Assembly (NCBI GenBank): GCA_947396885.1
Contig: OX377201.1
Span: 28,621,923 to 28,685,922 of the forward strand
Origin: Heligmosomoides polygyrus polygyrus
Taxonomy: Eukaryota > Nematoda > Chromadorea > Rhabditida > Heligmosomidae
Direction: 5' to 3'
DNA length: 64,000 nucleotides
Shown: piece after piece, positions 33,085-45,400 of the stretch
Position numbering within the stretch: position 1 is the stretch's first letter
Layout of the letters: every line of letters begins with the position of its first letter
Program-made: the position numbers and the translations under genes
The notes under the pieces: model-generated
The model's input: only the letters and a program-made list of their open reading frames with translations
Told to the model about the DNA's origin: nothing
The model's database searches: none

Positions 33085-35250
33085 AAGCCGCTTCCCTGCT
33101 ATCCGCCTACAGGCAGGGAGACAAGGAGAAGATGGTGCAACGTCGAGTTTGAGCGAAAAATATTCGGATAAGGCCCTTCATGTAAGCATATGCCGTCGAA
33201 AACTTGTCCTAGGAGCTCGATACCAAATTTTCACCGAGCCACCCCTACTTCTGGATTCAAAAACATGAAAGAATTTGGAGGAGTTACAACTTTGAGGACG
33301 TCAGCGATGGCTTTGAACACCCAGCAAACGTCATGAAATTTCCGGCGAGATTCAAGTGCAATTTGAACACAGCATTCCTGTGACACTAGAAGGAACTCTG
33401 GAATAGGGGCACTTATCCGATCGTATATAGGTGTTTCGGATGAAGTTATCTTTCATTTTTTATGGAGACGAATGTATTTCTTTTTATGGAGTGTCAGAGT
33501 TCCACATTCAACAATCATTCTTACCTGTGTAGTACACGCCTTAATTAGCACCTTTTCTTCCCATATAGGAAGGCCTTTGGAGATAAATCCTCAAAAAAAG
33601 GATTTCACTTTAGCTTCAGTTTCTCATCTGAACTCAAGGTTTAATCAACATCATCCTTAAACGATGACTAAACCAGTCTTGATATTCTCCAAGTCCCATC
33701 CATAGGGATATTACAAAGATTCACTAGAAGTTTGAACGACCGTGCGCAGCCTCCAAACGGCACGGTTAACGGCCCGTCTTCTTCTTGCTGTTGCCACTAA
33801 CCACGCTCTCTCTAAGCCGTTTCATGTGCTGAATTCAAGCTTCAGAAGCCGATTACACAGTGCATTCGCTGGCGCTCGTGACCACGAAAGTGACGCTGTG
33901 GGCTGCAGGAGTCTGCTGGGGAGTCTGGAGTATGACCCAAGTTATACGCGTCGCATGATGGAGTAAACAGGATACTCCAACTATGTAGTGGAGTCCTTAC
34001 AAGAGAAGTCGTTAGCATATGGAAGCACATGCGCACGCGTCTCGATGCTTCGTCGTTCCTTCTGCTTCACAGCAACGCCCTGCAGATGTTGGAAGACGCT
34101 CGAACATGTACGCTTTTTACAAGGACGAATGGAAGCAGGTCGAAGAGTGGATTCTCTTCACATGTAGCAGTATGTTTAACAACTTTAGGAACAAAAGACA
34201 TGAATGTGAGAAATTTCGTAAAAAATAAAGACGCCAAAGTTTAAGTAAGAACGGAGGTAAGTAAGTCAAAAGCTATTTTAAGGAACTAGTGCAGTTCTTT
34301 GAATACACGACTCATCTTAGAAGAAATGCAAAGCTTAATTTTCATTTTATTTACATATTCTGCGGATTTATTTTAAAAAATAAATTAAATAAATATTCTG
34401 TGTATACATCAGGAGTTTCAAAACATGCATGTATTGTTTGCGGAACATTTCCCAGCATTTTCGACACTACAAGATACAGTTAGTGCAGCTGCAGGAGGCG
34501 CCGGCTCTCACGCACACCGCGAACAAGCTCAAAATTCAGATCCTTCAGATTCAGAGGCAAAATACTCATTTTTTCCATTCGTTAGTCACTGTAACCCAAC
34601 GAATAGACCAAATATGTATGTAGGCACTCAACTTGCTTTCATGACATTGCAGTGGAACACCTCATCCAACAAAAGCGTTGATTAACGCTCAATATTATCG
34701 TTTACCTTTTGGGCACAACAAAGTTCTACACCATTCAGGGAAAACCATTATTCATACGATTTGCTTCAGGTTGTGGGCGCGCCATGCATTCGTCCAGTAC
34801 TTCTGAATGCTTAACCGACTAACAGTGAAAGTGGCAGTTACATATATCGAGTTTTTCAGCAGGGTAGTGTAACATTTTGCAACCGGATTTCCCAAGCGTG
34901 ACGTGAGCAATTTTGATAACCTTTAAAAAGAATTACCTGAAGAACCATATATTATGGCTGAGGCAACCCAAAAAATGGAAAGGATCTAAACTCTTAAGCA
35001 AGAGCGATGATTCCTGAGTAGGACAGCCTCCAAATAGAGGGGAAGTAAGGATTCACGGAATAGATCACGGTCGACTTCACCGCACTACCATCAGTCACCC
35101 TCCTAGCTCCGAAGATACAAATGAAGGATAGAAGATACAACGAGATGTAAATACATGTTGTTGGTTGACCGTAGCTGATGACTCCTTACCGCTGCATACA
35201 TTGAACGATCGTTTCAATCAAAATATTCCTTCTTAATGAGAAAAGAGAGA
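33085..35250. other. No recognised feature
   Basis: Mostly AT-rich. Short ORFs have no family or splice support. Around 34770-34795 is a GCGCCATGCATTCGTCC word related to the inner part of MITE-A. Nothing else can be assigned. Confidence 0.4.
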
Positions 35251-35254
35251 CGTC

Positions 35255-35832
35255 TCCCTCTTGAAGCAACAGTCCTTGAACAATTCTCTGCAAGTAACCT
35301 TGAAAACTCAGGAATATTGCTCAAGATGGGGTCCAGAAAACAGAAACTCACAAAGCTATACATTACATCGTTGGGAAAACTCGTTTGAATTACTCCCAAC
35401 CGTCGTTGCATACCTGGGCGGTTGCACGGTCCAACAAGCAATCATCACGATGCGTGGACCAGGGCATGGCGTAAATCTCATTCATAACACACCAGCGGGT
35501 TTTCAGCTTTCTTGTTCTTCAAAAAATCTGCAGAATGTTGTTGTAGCTCAAAGTTATTCAGGTTCCTATCAAAGCAACAGCTCTTGAACACCTGATCTGC
35601 AGGTGAGTTTGGATACTCAGAAATGCTGTTCAAGATGTGTTTCAGAAAATCGATGCGCACAAAGTTACGTATTCAATATTCACAGTACGTCGTTTGAGTG
35701 GCGTCTACACTGCCTACTAAGAAACCATCAAGATACGTGAACCAGCGCATGGCGCAATATCATTCGTAGCATATGAGGAGATACTGTCTCCCTTGTTTTT
35801 CAATAAAAGTATCTTTCTGTAGCTCAAAGTCA
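35255..35832. repeat. Diverged tandem direct repeat, unit about 280-310 bp
   Basis: Unit 1 (about 35255-35555) and unit 2 (about 35563-35832) share in the same order: CTTGAAC..CTGCA.GT, ATTGCTCAAGATG.G / CTGTTCAAGATGTG, CACAAAG.TA, ATCA.GAT.CGTG.ACCAG.GCATGGCG and TGTAGCTCAAAGT. Spacing drifts from 308 to 277 bp through indels. Confidence 0.65.
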
Positions 35833-35839
35833 AGAATTC

Positions 35840-37680
35840 GGATCTGTGATCAACGCCGCCTGAGCACACTACTAACCATTCAACTAGCTCGGATATGCAT
35901 GTGGTCTACAAAGGAACTGTTCGCTTTGAACGGGCTCCGCTTTGAGTTACGCGCATGAATTAACCTAATCTGCATATGCTTCAGGACAATATCCTCAATA
36001 TCGAAGGCGTCTAGGTAACAGCATCAAAACGAAGTGATTCGCCGGTTCAAAGATGACAAAATGGACATGAAGGACTGCGGCGCTATCACATAAGAAGGCA
36101 GCGACTAGACGTGTCACTTCTCGAGAAGTCGCTTGATGCAGACGAAGGTTGAGTGGGCACATAAATCTCTGCTCGACAGGGGGCGTGTAAGTACGAGTAC
36201 AATGCATGACGAGCATGCACTCGACGCTGATGGCAGACGCCATCCGGCGGCCATCGAGAAACGAGATATTCGCCGTCGAAAAACGCTCGCGTCGCTCCGG
36301 AGAACGAGCAGAGAGTGAATCTGTAACTCGACGCTCCCTATCAAGGTCTACTTTCAGGCTCACGGGGCTTATAGCTCCATCATGAGAAAGGCTGAGGTGA
36401 AACCGACGGCGAAATTGATCTCTCTGGACTGAATGTGTTGCCCAGAGTTTGGCGGCTAACACAGAATACATGAAGCAAGCAAATCTTCAGGTGACAGCCA
36501 TGGAGGTTCGCAGAGGAGAGGCTGACGGAAGCGGGATGCGTACGGGAACAGCTCGACACCCTCGCGCCGCCGTCGTCGAGCGGTAAATCATCGCGCAGGT
36601 TGTCAGCTGTCCAGTTGTCACCAAACAAGTTGCTGCGGCAAGCAGCGATTTGTCGCCCCGACCAGGCGCCTGCCAAAAATCCGCGAAACACGGGAGCCCA
36701 AGGTCGTCAGCGACAGATTAGGAGGAGCAATTGTGAATGCAACAGCAACAAGCGCGAAGACTCGAAAAGTCGTAGTAGTGCTATCAGAGGAGATTCGCAA
36801 AAAATCACCGTCCCCAAGGCTAGGCTTAATCGAACAGTTCACTTCTTATCGGTTACTGCTGGGGCTTCATTTCCCAGAATTTCGAAAACGTATTCCATCC
36901 CCAACATACTGCCGTTGTTTGAGATCTTCTCTGGATAGCTACCTCGGTCCGACGTGGATCTTTTTCCAGCACCATTAATGCATCGTCGTTATTTTCGGTC
37001 GGGAATTCTTTTTGTTAGGTTATAGATCCTTTTTTGTTTCCAGAAGTCGTAGTTTGTTTTTTCTCGTCAATTCACTTAGTTTCATTACCTGACTTAATCA
37101 TATTCATGTAATAAATATGACGCCTTATTCTAGAAGAGGGTCGCTCAAACAGAAGAGAGGGTGCATAAATAATTGGAGAAAAGATGCGACCTTTCAGGAT
37201 CTTCCAAAGTTTACATACGCTCTCCTCTTCCCCAGGATGGGAAGCATTGAAGTCAACATTCCAGAAGCCTTCGTCATGACGCAGAGCCAGCAGTTTCCAC
37301 TGCATTCTGACCGTCCTATCGTCTTTCTAATTTCTCCCTCCATTCATCCACATGGGATGAATGGCTGGAATCTGAGGTAGCCAGCACACCCCGTAATCTC
37401 TGTGATCATGGTGAGAGGGACGGAGCAATTTTCTGCTGTGATGTGGATGTAAGCCAAGAAATCTAAGCTCTGACTTTCTCTTCCCTAGGCATCCGGTGAA
37501 TCAGGTAATTCGATGGACCAGGGACAAAGTTGAACACCACCATACTGTGATCTGTTGCACCTCCACCTCACTTCCATTAAAAAAAATCCGCTGCTGCTAC
37601 TGTGAGGATGTATAAAGGCCATATTTTACAACATGCCTATCTGGTTCAGCTGTTGGTGTTGGTTGTAGGCTGCCGCCTAT
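35840..37680. other. No assigned gene; GC-richer patch
   Basis: A CpG-rich patch at 36100-36700 keeps frames open on both strands (158 codons on the minus strand at 36471-35995), but no splice sites or family were recognised. The rest is ordinary AT-rich sequence. Confidence 0.3.
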
Positions 37681-37688
37681 CAGAATAA

Positions 37689-37726
37689 CCCAATGGGAAT
37701 TCCTCGCTCGAGGAACACGTAGAGAA
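37689..37726 (-). repeat. Short RTE fragment
   Basis: CCAATGGGAATTCCTCGCTC and GAGGAACACGTAGAG match the RTE copy at about 29275-29310 with few changes. It is too short to say more. Confidence 0.45.
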
Positions 37727-38046
37727 AGATGGGTTAATCAGAAATTCTGAGCAGATTCTACTGCATTCTGCTTCAGTGAAGAAGCCCCGTTCGAAAAACA
37801 AGCTGTGTACGTAGTTTTCAGGTTCACCTCAGTGCACTTCTAGTTCTGGCTCACAGTTTTATAGTTAATTATAAATAGTCAAAAATACCAATCAAAACGA
37901 GAGCCTTGAAGAGTGTCCCGTGAAGAAGCCCAATGACTGAAGGCAGGCTTTTTACTCACCCACACTCCATGAAGAACCTAACACTTCAAATCAGTTTCTT
38001 TAAGCCTCAGTTGGCTAGTATCGAGTTTGTGAGCTGTCACAACGAT

Positions 38047-38170
38047 GTTTTGTTGCGATCAAAACTTCTAGCGCCAGGCGGGACTCCAACCCGCACCTCC
38101 CTCTGCCCGGCCGGGCGGGAATGCTCTACGCCATTACACCACCGGCACCGTTTGATCGAACGCAACATCC
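38047..38170 (-). mobile_element. tRNA-TIR element, best-preserved copy
   Basis: The inverted ends GATGTTTTGTTGCGATCAAA and TTTGATCGAACGCAACATC enclose a tRNA-like core at 38148-38071. On the minus strand the core starts GTGCCGG and ends CTGGCGC, a fully pairable 7-bp acceptor stem counting two G-U pairs. It has a TGGTGTAATGG A box and a perfect T stem GCGGG/CCCGC with loop TTGGAGT. The anticodon stem TTCCC/GGGAG encloses an enlarged 15-nt loop containing the palindrome GCCCGGCCGGGC, so a normal anticodon is absent. Confidence 0.7.
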
Positions 38171-38254
38171 ACACCTCGTAGGACCGATCAGCACCCACCC
38201 GTATCCGGGATGAGCTGGCCGCTGATATCAGCATGGGACCAGTTAAGCTGATGG

Positions 38255-38293
38255 ATAACCTTCAACCTAAAATAGTGTTAGGTTGAAGGTTAT
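38255..38293. repeat. Perfect 16-bp hairpin
   Basis: ATAACCTTCAACCTAA, a 7-nt loop AATAGTG, then the exact complement TTAGGTTGAAGGTTAT. Confidence 0.9.
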
Positions 38294-38451
38294 GCATTTT
38301 ATGAGCAATCACATAGTGGTAAAGAAAATGAATAAATGAATTCGGTTTGAACTATTTCTAGTGCCCTTCCTAATTTTCTTTTTTCATTCTAGGATTTCTG
38401 GGAAACATAATACACTAACCTTTCCAACATCACCGCAAGCTATTGCATTGC

Positions 38452-38565
38452 CCAAGCACGTGTTCATATCGCCTTAACGACATTCCGTAGCAATTTAATA
38501 CGTGGCGCATCCCGCAAAGAAACTGATTAATGCCAGTCTTCACACTCTAATCCTTTATCCATGCT
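38452..38565 (+). repeat. SINE-1 3' fragment
   Basis: CGCCTTAACGACATTCCGTA, ATACGTGGCGCATCCCGCAA and the tail TAATCCTTTATCC. A second tail scrap (GAGAGGGATTGGTTAACGCC) is at 38604-38637. Confidence 0.65.
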
Positions 38566-39682
38566 AAATGAAAACCAAGCTAAATCCTAGTTATTTCTAG
38601 TTTGAGAGGGATTGGTTAACGCCGCACTTTACCCATTTTCCCTATTACATACGGTGCACAACAATTTGAGTAGGTGTTTTCTGCTTTCCCATTTTTTGAA
38701 GAAGATAAACACACCGAACTGAAACCTCATTGTTCTAGAGCATGAAACCATTCTGACCATTTTCAGTGTCCTGATCTGGTACATAAGTGCTTTAGGACTA
38801 GTGAAGCTATAATGAGACAAATCAGGATGATGGATGCACAGTGCCAACATTACCCACCCCCCTCCCCCTAAACTAGGTAAACATGTACCTATACTGCCTT
38901 TATGACACCTGCGACAATGCTGGATGGATAATGCTTAGAACCGAGAAATTCAACCTTGTTTGCCTCCCCTCACATTCCTTCTAATGCACCTCAATATCGT
39001 ATAGCTGCGATAGGGACGCTATGCAAACCAACAACCCTTCATACATCTCACTGTATTCTTCTTGATCCCAGGAACGCAACAGCACCCTCGTCGAGTATCG
39101 AGAAGACAGGAGAGGTAAATTCCTGATCTGATCATCTAGTCGTCGTTTATCAACTACCTTAGAGAAATGGAAGACGTGGAGCAGAGTGGTCTCGCATTTC
39201 TGTTGCCGCACAATGCTGGATAATGGAAGGCAGAGTGACGCTGGTCCGACGTAGAAGACCCGAACAGGTTTTCATCTGAAGGATTCTTCCTCTTCCATTC
39301 ACGCAGTTGATTAACACATCGGTGAACGTGCGTCTAGTGGCCACTTGACCATGAGGAAACGCCGACCGACTAGCTCTACGCACAGTCCAATTTGGGAACA
39401 ATTTAACGCATAAGATTTCTGAAATATCATTAATTAAGGCGGAGCTTCCTATTGAGAGGCACTGACAAGTTCTTACCATATTGAGCTCTCTTCAGCGGCT
39501 GTGGTATAGCATAGTTAGGTTTGAGCTTTGAATATGGCCAAAATTCGAGCTCATAAAGCTTACCTGCATTCAAGAACTATAATTGAAGTGCTTTGACAGG
39601 GAATGACAAAGCCACCATTAACGCTAATCCATACTTGAGAAACAAGTCAGCCTATTAGTTTTGAAATTCGTCAATATAGAAC

Positions 39683-39958
39683 AGCATAGTCGAAGGAAGC
39701 GCCAACAGATGGGCGCACCCCCGACGAGGTTCTTAATTGGGTTCCCGCCCAAATAAACCAAACCTCAAGTCTTTCCGAGAGAATAAATTGGCTCCAGACT
39801 TGTCCGGGAAGGAATATCCCAGTTTGTCAATCGGCTTAATAAATCAGTGAACAAGCCGAAGTTGCCTTCATGTTGGTTCCACGAAATCCAGTAAAAGTAT
39901 TCAGATCGCGTGGACTGCAAAGGATTTGGGCAACGCTGACCTTTATCCTTTATTCTGT
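39683..39958 (+). repeat. SINE-1 copy, diverged
   Basis: GGTTCTTAATTGGGTTCCCG, CTCCAGACTTGTCCGGGAAG, AGATCGCGTGGACTGCAAAG and CTGACCTTTATCCTTTATTC keep the consensus order. Confidence 0.7.
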
Positions 39959-40163
39959 ACTATTCAGTCGAATGGCAATTCGAAAATAATTCGCCTATAG
40001 CCGGCCCAGTAACCGCTTGAAATTTCTAGAAAAAAACTAAATCTTCAACACCATATGAACCTAGAACATCTGACGCAGCCAGTGGAAGCCGCAAATCTCG
40101 GGTGCGTCGCCAACCGATTTTTTGAAGAAGTTCACTACACAACGATTAAGTGTCGTATTTCAG

Positions 40164-40253
40164 GAGTTGCATGGAACGTTCTTTCGTATAAAGGCTGGCC
40201 TGGAATCGTAGAAATGCTGAGTTGCCTTCCGAGAGCCTACCTTTGGTCAATGT
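40164..40253 (+). other. Possible 90-nt exon
   Basis: After GTCGTATTTCAG one frame reads VAWNVLSYKGWPGIVEMLSC, LPRAYLWSM and meets T|GTACGTT. Both splice sites are plausible; the peptide is not recognised. A second TTTCAG at 40389-40391 could start a following exon. Confidence 0.3.
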
Positions 40254-40624
40254 GTACGTTAAATACTACGAATTATACTGCATGGCGCAAGCGGTAGAGG
40301 AATGATAAACCTCTTTTCATGTAAGAATTAGGATACGGTAATGTGAATATAGACAGGCTATGGTACCGCCGATATGTTGCTCCATTTCAGGTCATACCAC
40401 TCTCGCATAAATTACGATCGAATCCTACCGAGTAACTACGAAGCTTCTTCCAGAAGCGTCTTGAAGCTGAGTGGGTCGAGCCCCATATTGTTCAAGAAAG
40501 CCCCTCGTAAAAAGAAAACGACCATACTGAACGAACGGAAGGAAAATGACGACAGACAAACGAGGCGGAACAGAGCCGAGGCAGCCGAAGCAGCAACAGC
40601 AGTGGCAAAACAATGTCCATGAGA

Positions 40625-40860
40625 GCACGCGCCATCCCTATCCGTCCCAAATCGGTTCGAGGAACGGAATCGAATTTTCCACGTGTTTGAGTACCCCGGC
40701 TTGGGCATAATTAGGCGCAGTGGAGACACAGCGCGCCTTGTCGTCGCCTCGTGACGGCAAAAACGCTGACACCTCCGTTCGTCCCTGACTTAATTGGCGA
40801 GAACGAACTTTTACGGTCTCAAATTGCTCGTAAAAGCCCATGACGCACCATGATTCCGCT
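40625..40860 (-). other. CpG-rich block, repeat or exon
   Basis: The minus frame from 40841 reads MGFYEQFETVKVRSRQLSQG, RTEVSAFLPSRGDDKARCVS and stops at 40638. It is sharply GC-richer than its flanks. It could be a coding remnant or a dispersed element; no second copy was found in this window. Confidence 0.25.
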
Positions 40861-41103
40861 GGCTGCTCGTTGTGAAAACAGGAAGCAGTGGGTGATTCGG
40901 TACTGGTGAGGAACGCAGTCGTTGCTGTAGTGATTAGGCAGGTATGTGCTCATGGAAGAAAATAATGAGAAACTCGGTACGTGGTTCGGTTACGACATAT
41001 GTAGCAATTTCACATTTCTTGGAAGTAGTTGAGGTCCAGGGGCTTTATAGGCCAGACAACTTTGACAACATTCTAACAGTTGATGGTGAAGAATTATAAG
41101 GAA

Positions 41104-41378
41104 TCAAGGACAAAGGACAGCGCTCATCAATCCCTTGCGGGATGCGCCACGCATTCTACTGCTACGGGAGTCGTGGAGGCAACTGAAAGCGTATTTGGCC
41201 TACACAATGACTTCCGGTGGCCAGCCTTAGTCCTTCCAAGACAAGTCCGGTAGCAGCTCACCGACTCCAAAGGAATGGAATGCTTGGTTGACCTCGGCGA
41301 GAAATCCGAATCAAGAGCCTGGAATCAAGCGCATGCGGCATCCGGTCGTCTCTCCTCCGGCCGTGCTAAGGCGCGCCC
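41104..41378 (-). repeat. SINE-1 copy
   Basis: GGGATGCGCCACGCATTCTA, ACTTCCGGTGGCCAGCC, CGAGAAATCCGAATCAAGAG and CGTGCTAAGGCGCGCCC; some middle bases are deleted. Confidence 0.8.
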
Positions 41379-41929
41379 TTTATTCTTTAATATTATATAA
41401 AAAATATACAACGGCTGAAACCTACATAAAATTATGGGGCTGATGTGCAAGCACCCACTCTGGAAAAAACTTGGAAAAACCGACCTGAGGTCGGATTCAC
41501 GACTGATAAGGTAATGGGTTAATGGCAATGGATAAGTTTACCAACAGATGATAGTGGACAGAGGGCAAGTTTGGTACTCATGATATGATATAATTCGGTG
41601 AATGATATAATTCTACCCCGCCGTGTACCCAGCTCCACGCTCTTGTAAATTTCACCAGGTAATGCCAGGTAATTTCTACCCTCTACCCGCATAACCTTGG
41701 GTAAAGTCGTTCACTAATCCGGTGTCTGGGTGTGCTCGTTTCGCTTTTTTACACAGTGCTCCTCTCAGTACAATATATCCACTCTTGTCTCATCCCGTCG
41801 CGCGCTGCACAAGCCCAGTGGGTCCTCGTTGGTAGAAGGGCAACACGATGGGTTCATGATGAAAAATTTGACCGGAGCACTAATCGGTGTTTTGATTTTC
41901 TTCAGATACCCAACTCAGCCCAACCAGTA

Positions 41930-42060
41930 AAGGCGTTCGTCCAGCGGATGTCATCGAGGCACATCACATAATCGGCCCACTTAATATTCGATGACCTGGC
42001 CAAAGCCATAACCTTCTCAAGCTCTGAAGGCAGACGGAGTCTGCAAACTCGTACGGAGCA
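41930..42060 (-). pseudogene. RTE reverse-transcriptase C-terminal fragment
   Basis: The minus translation gives SSNIKWADYVMCLDDIRWTN and AF, aligning with [20 protein letters not shown] of the RTE copy at 29178. The nucleotide match (CGTCCAGCGGATGTC, TCGGCCCACTTAATATTCGA) is clear but old. No other domain is present. Confidence 0.7.
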
Positions 42061-42980
42061 TAGTAACAAAACATATAAGTATAATAAATGAGGTTTAAAG
42101 GTCTACAAAGAAACCAGCCACTGCCGTTTGGTCACTGACAGACTAACGACGACTGACGACGACTGGAGTATACATGGGAAGCCTGACTGACGCTATCAAC
42201 AATGCACCACAACCTCTGAGCATTCCAATTAGGGAAAGGTCGAGTTTTTTGGTTAGCACCAGCTAACACTGACAGTCCAGCATGTCCATACCAGAGCCGC
42301 CTCCGGAGCACCGACGCACACGTCCAGTAAACCAAATTTGTTTGTGTTTTTATGCGGTGGCTGACACTGCCATTCTGCTTCCAACCAGGTCTGACTGAAC
42401 CTGTTCTGCTGTTTGTCCTTCTTCTCCGAGTTCCTCAGTTGCGGGGTGTACCTGACTCAGGAAGGTTTGATGTCCCCCAAAATACTTTTGCTACCTCGTT
42501 TCGAACACTTGCATTCGTACCTAGGCTCTTCCTGCCAAAACCAAACCTAGTAGACATCCATAAAGGACGTCAACTGGAAATCCTGTAGGAACCTTACGGA
42601 AAGGAAGGTGGATATATCACCCAACGCATTTGGCCATCATGTCGTTTTCGTAAGACCAAGAAGGCTCCGGTCTCTAAATCTGGTGCTTACATTCCTCAAA
42701 GAGTCTGACCTAATTCAATGATTCAAGAACGTAATTGAGTGCTGATAAGATAGCAGTGGCTGAAACACCTCGAAGGGCTCCCAGCCACTAGACCGTAGCT
42801 TGACGCATTTGGTCTGATAGACGGCGATTCTGAAAGCGTAACACCCCTGCAGAGGATTGAAGAGCAGATCATTAAAAGCTCAGAGACTTGAATTGTTCAC
42901 GACAATGATCTTAATCAATGACAGATCTCACCTCAGCCTCTTAAGATGAAGATATAATTACAATAGCGTTCCGTAGGGAG

Positions 42981-43262
42981 CGTGATAGAGCAGTCAGAGG
43001 ACGTCCCAGCTGTCACCTGCACCCGATTCCAGGTTTCGGGTTCTATTTCTGCCCAGGCGAACCAAGTCTTCCACCTCTCCGGAGTCGATGGCAGACTTGT
43101 CTATGAAGGATGAAACACTGACTACCTCATCGTCTCGTCATTGCAAGTGATTGTGTGTGCCACCAAATGCGGGTTTAAATTGCCTCCACTACACCCGTGG
43201 AAGAAGAATGCATGGCGCATCCCAAAAGGCATTGATGGACGCCATCTTTGCCCTCTTTATCA
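42981..43262 (+). repeat. SINE-1 copy, diverged
   Basis: CGTGATAGAGCAGTCAGAGG, CACCCGATTCCAGGTTTCGG, TGCATGGCGCATCCCAAAAG and GCCATCTTTGCCCTCTTTAT. Confidence 0.75.
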
Positions 43263-43504
43263 TTCACAAGGTTCTGCTTCTGGTAAGCGCCAGCAATGTA
43301 AGAAAGCACCTGCCACGCTGGGCCTTCAATAGAGGAAGGAAGGAGCCTCACAGCAGGAATTCCGTCCTAATTTTTCTTGTTGTTAAATTGTTAATTCGTT
43401 CTATTAAAAGACGTTCTGCCCCCATTTTTAACATCAGCAACACGTTCGACTATTTAGACGATACTGTAGAGACCCAAGCGTTCACTACCTAAAAGTACAA
43501 TGTT

Positions 43505-43797
43505 AAAGGATAAAAGGATGAAGGACGGCGATGTCTAATCCCTTTCCAGATGCCTCCCACATTCTGTTCTACAGAATTTTTGAAGGCAATTTGAATGCGT
43601 GTTTGGTCAAACAATGACCTACGGTGGCCAGCCGATGAACAATTCAGCGCTTCATCCTTCTCAGACGAGTCCGGTACTAATTCAGCGACCCGAGGGATGA
43701 AAGGCTTGGTTGGCCCGGGAGGGAAATCAGAACCAAAAACCTGAAATCGAATGCACGCCAAAGTCAGCGCCTCTTCCTACTGCACTACGACGCGTCC
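43505..43797 (-). repeat. SINE-1, near full length
   Basis: AAAGGATAAAAGGATGAAGG, CGGTGGCCAGCCGATGAACA, GACGAGTCCGGTACTAATTC and CTACTGCACTACGACGCGTC. The 90-codon ORF across it is SINE read-through. Confidence 0.85.
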
Positions 43798-43799
43798 AT

Positions 43800-45400
43800 C
43801 AGGTATGAAGGTCATATTGGTCCACAAATGATGCGCAACCTTCAATCGTAGGGTTTTACTCATGACGTTTTGTGAACAGTATCGGGATGCGAGCACGGAC
43901 AACATCCAAGAGAAAACAGTAGCACATAATCAGGAAAGATCTTTCGGAGGCTGTAGTGTGATTTATGCACTTCCAGAAATGACGCCGAGTTACAAGATCG
44001 CTACGAGTACAATAGAAGGAGAACAATAGAACAGGAAAACGGACGGAGGTACCTGAGAAAGAAGAAGAACTACAACTGCGAGGACACAGCAAACCGCCGC
44101 ATGTCGACATTGATATCAAACCTTCCCGACCGTGTCTAAAAAAATGCTCAATCAAACAACGATAAATGCCAAATTGCCAGCGTAGAACAGAGGACGAAAA
44201 GGTGCAGAGTTGGAGCTGTATAATAACGTGTTTCACAAAACGGAGAACTGCCATCAAGAACCACATGCCGTATCTGTTCGGCAGCAGCGCGGAGCATGAA
44301 TCACGCTCCGAGACGGAGATAATGAATACTTGAAGTGTACACATTCTCCCGCATTTCGACGGAATTTAGCTGAACACATGACCAAAAATTGATAAGGAAG
44401 GATCCTATCAGAATTTTGCACTAGAAAAATTCTATAATCTAAAAAGCGGTGAGAAAGCAATTCATAGTGCTTCACGAACTTCTAACAAGCACCGTCTTTC
44501 ACTAATCTCAACAAAAGAACGTTTGACACAGATGCTATGACTAGTACGGACTGCGGACTAGTACGAGGAACGTGCATAATAATAGGTAGTGAAGAAAGTA
44601 GAAAAAGCTGCAGCTGGCTATGCATTCTGTTGTAAAAGAATTTCCTATTCACTGCGTGGGTGGCAACTCATTGCTCCATATTAATCATTGTTCCAGAATT
44701 GAAATCGCCAACTCTGTTTTCAAGGCTAAAATATTTTTGAAAAAATTGAACTTGAAGCGATATCGGCATGATTTCCGAATACTGAAAGCCATTTGTTAAA
44801 AAGCTACATAAAAATAAGATGAATATGATGAACAAGATGAAAAACAAAAATCACCGAAGAGCTCTCTTGGGCTCTGCCACTCTCGACAGGAAGGACACCC
44901 CCACGTCGCACATATTAGTTACGTCTACCTCACTTTCTGAAAAATTTTCTGCCCCTTTTTTCGCAAACATTTCACTTCCAGTTTTAGCATCCAGCAAAAA
45001 GCATGCGCCTCCTCGCTCATAAAGATCGTTTTCAGGTGATATTACCGAAATGGACGTGTGACTGAAAGGCTTTTGGTATGTGGTATGTGGTTAGTGGTTG
45101 CTAGAAATTCGCGAGTCTCTATGAATTCCTTTCTCACTGCTTTTAAGATTATAGCTGCGGAAAATTCTAGTCTGGAATTCTGAATGGATAATTCCTTCCT
45201 ATTTGCTCTACTTATAGTATTATGTATTCACAGATGTAGACCCTAGTTGGGTATTCACAACACTACACAGTCTAGCAAGAATTGACGCCAATTTGCCCAT
45301 AAAGAACTTCTAACATTACTTTAGGACAAAAAATGTTCTAGGCAAGCACTTGGTTTCTTCGTTAATGACGCCTGAACAGCACTGTGTACATTTCCCTTTT
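43800..45400. other. No recognised feature
   Basis: A 162-codon minus frame (44344-43856) is Ser/Cys/Phe-rich with no family match. The rest is AT-rich unique sequence without splice-supported exons. Confidence 0.35.

Noticed and set aside
43856..44344. 162-codon minus ORF
   Set aside because: Length is near the chance maximum for a window of this size, and there is no recognisable domain.
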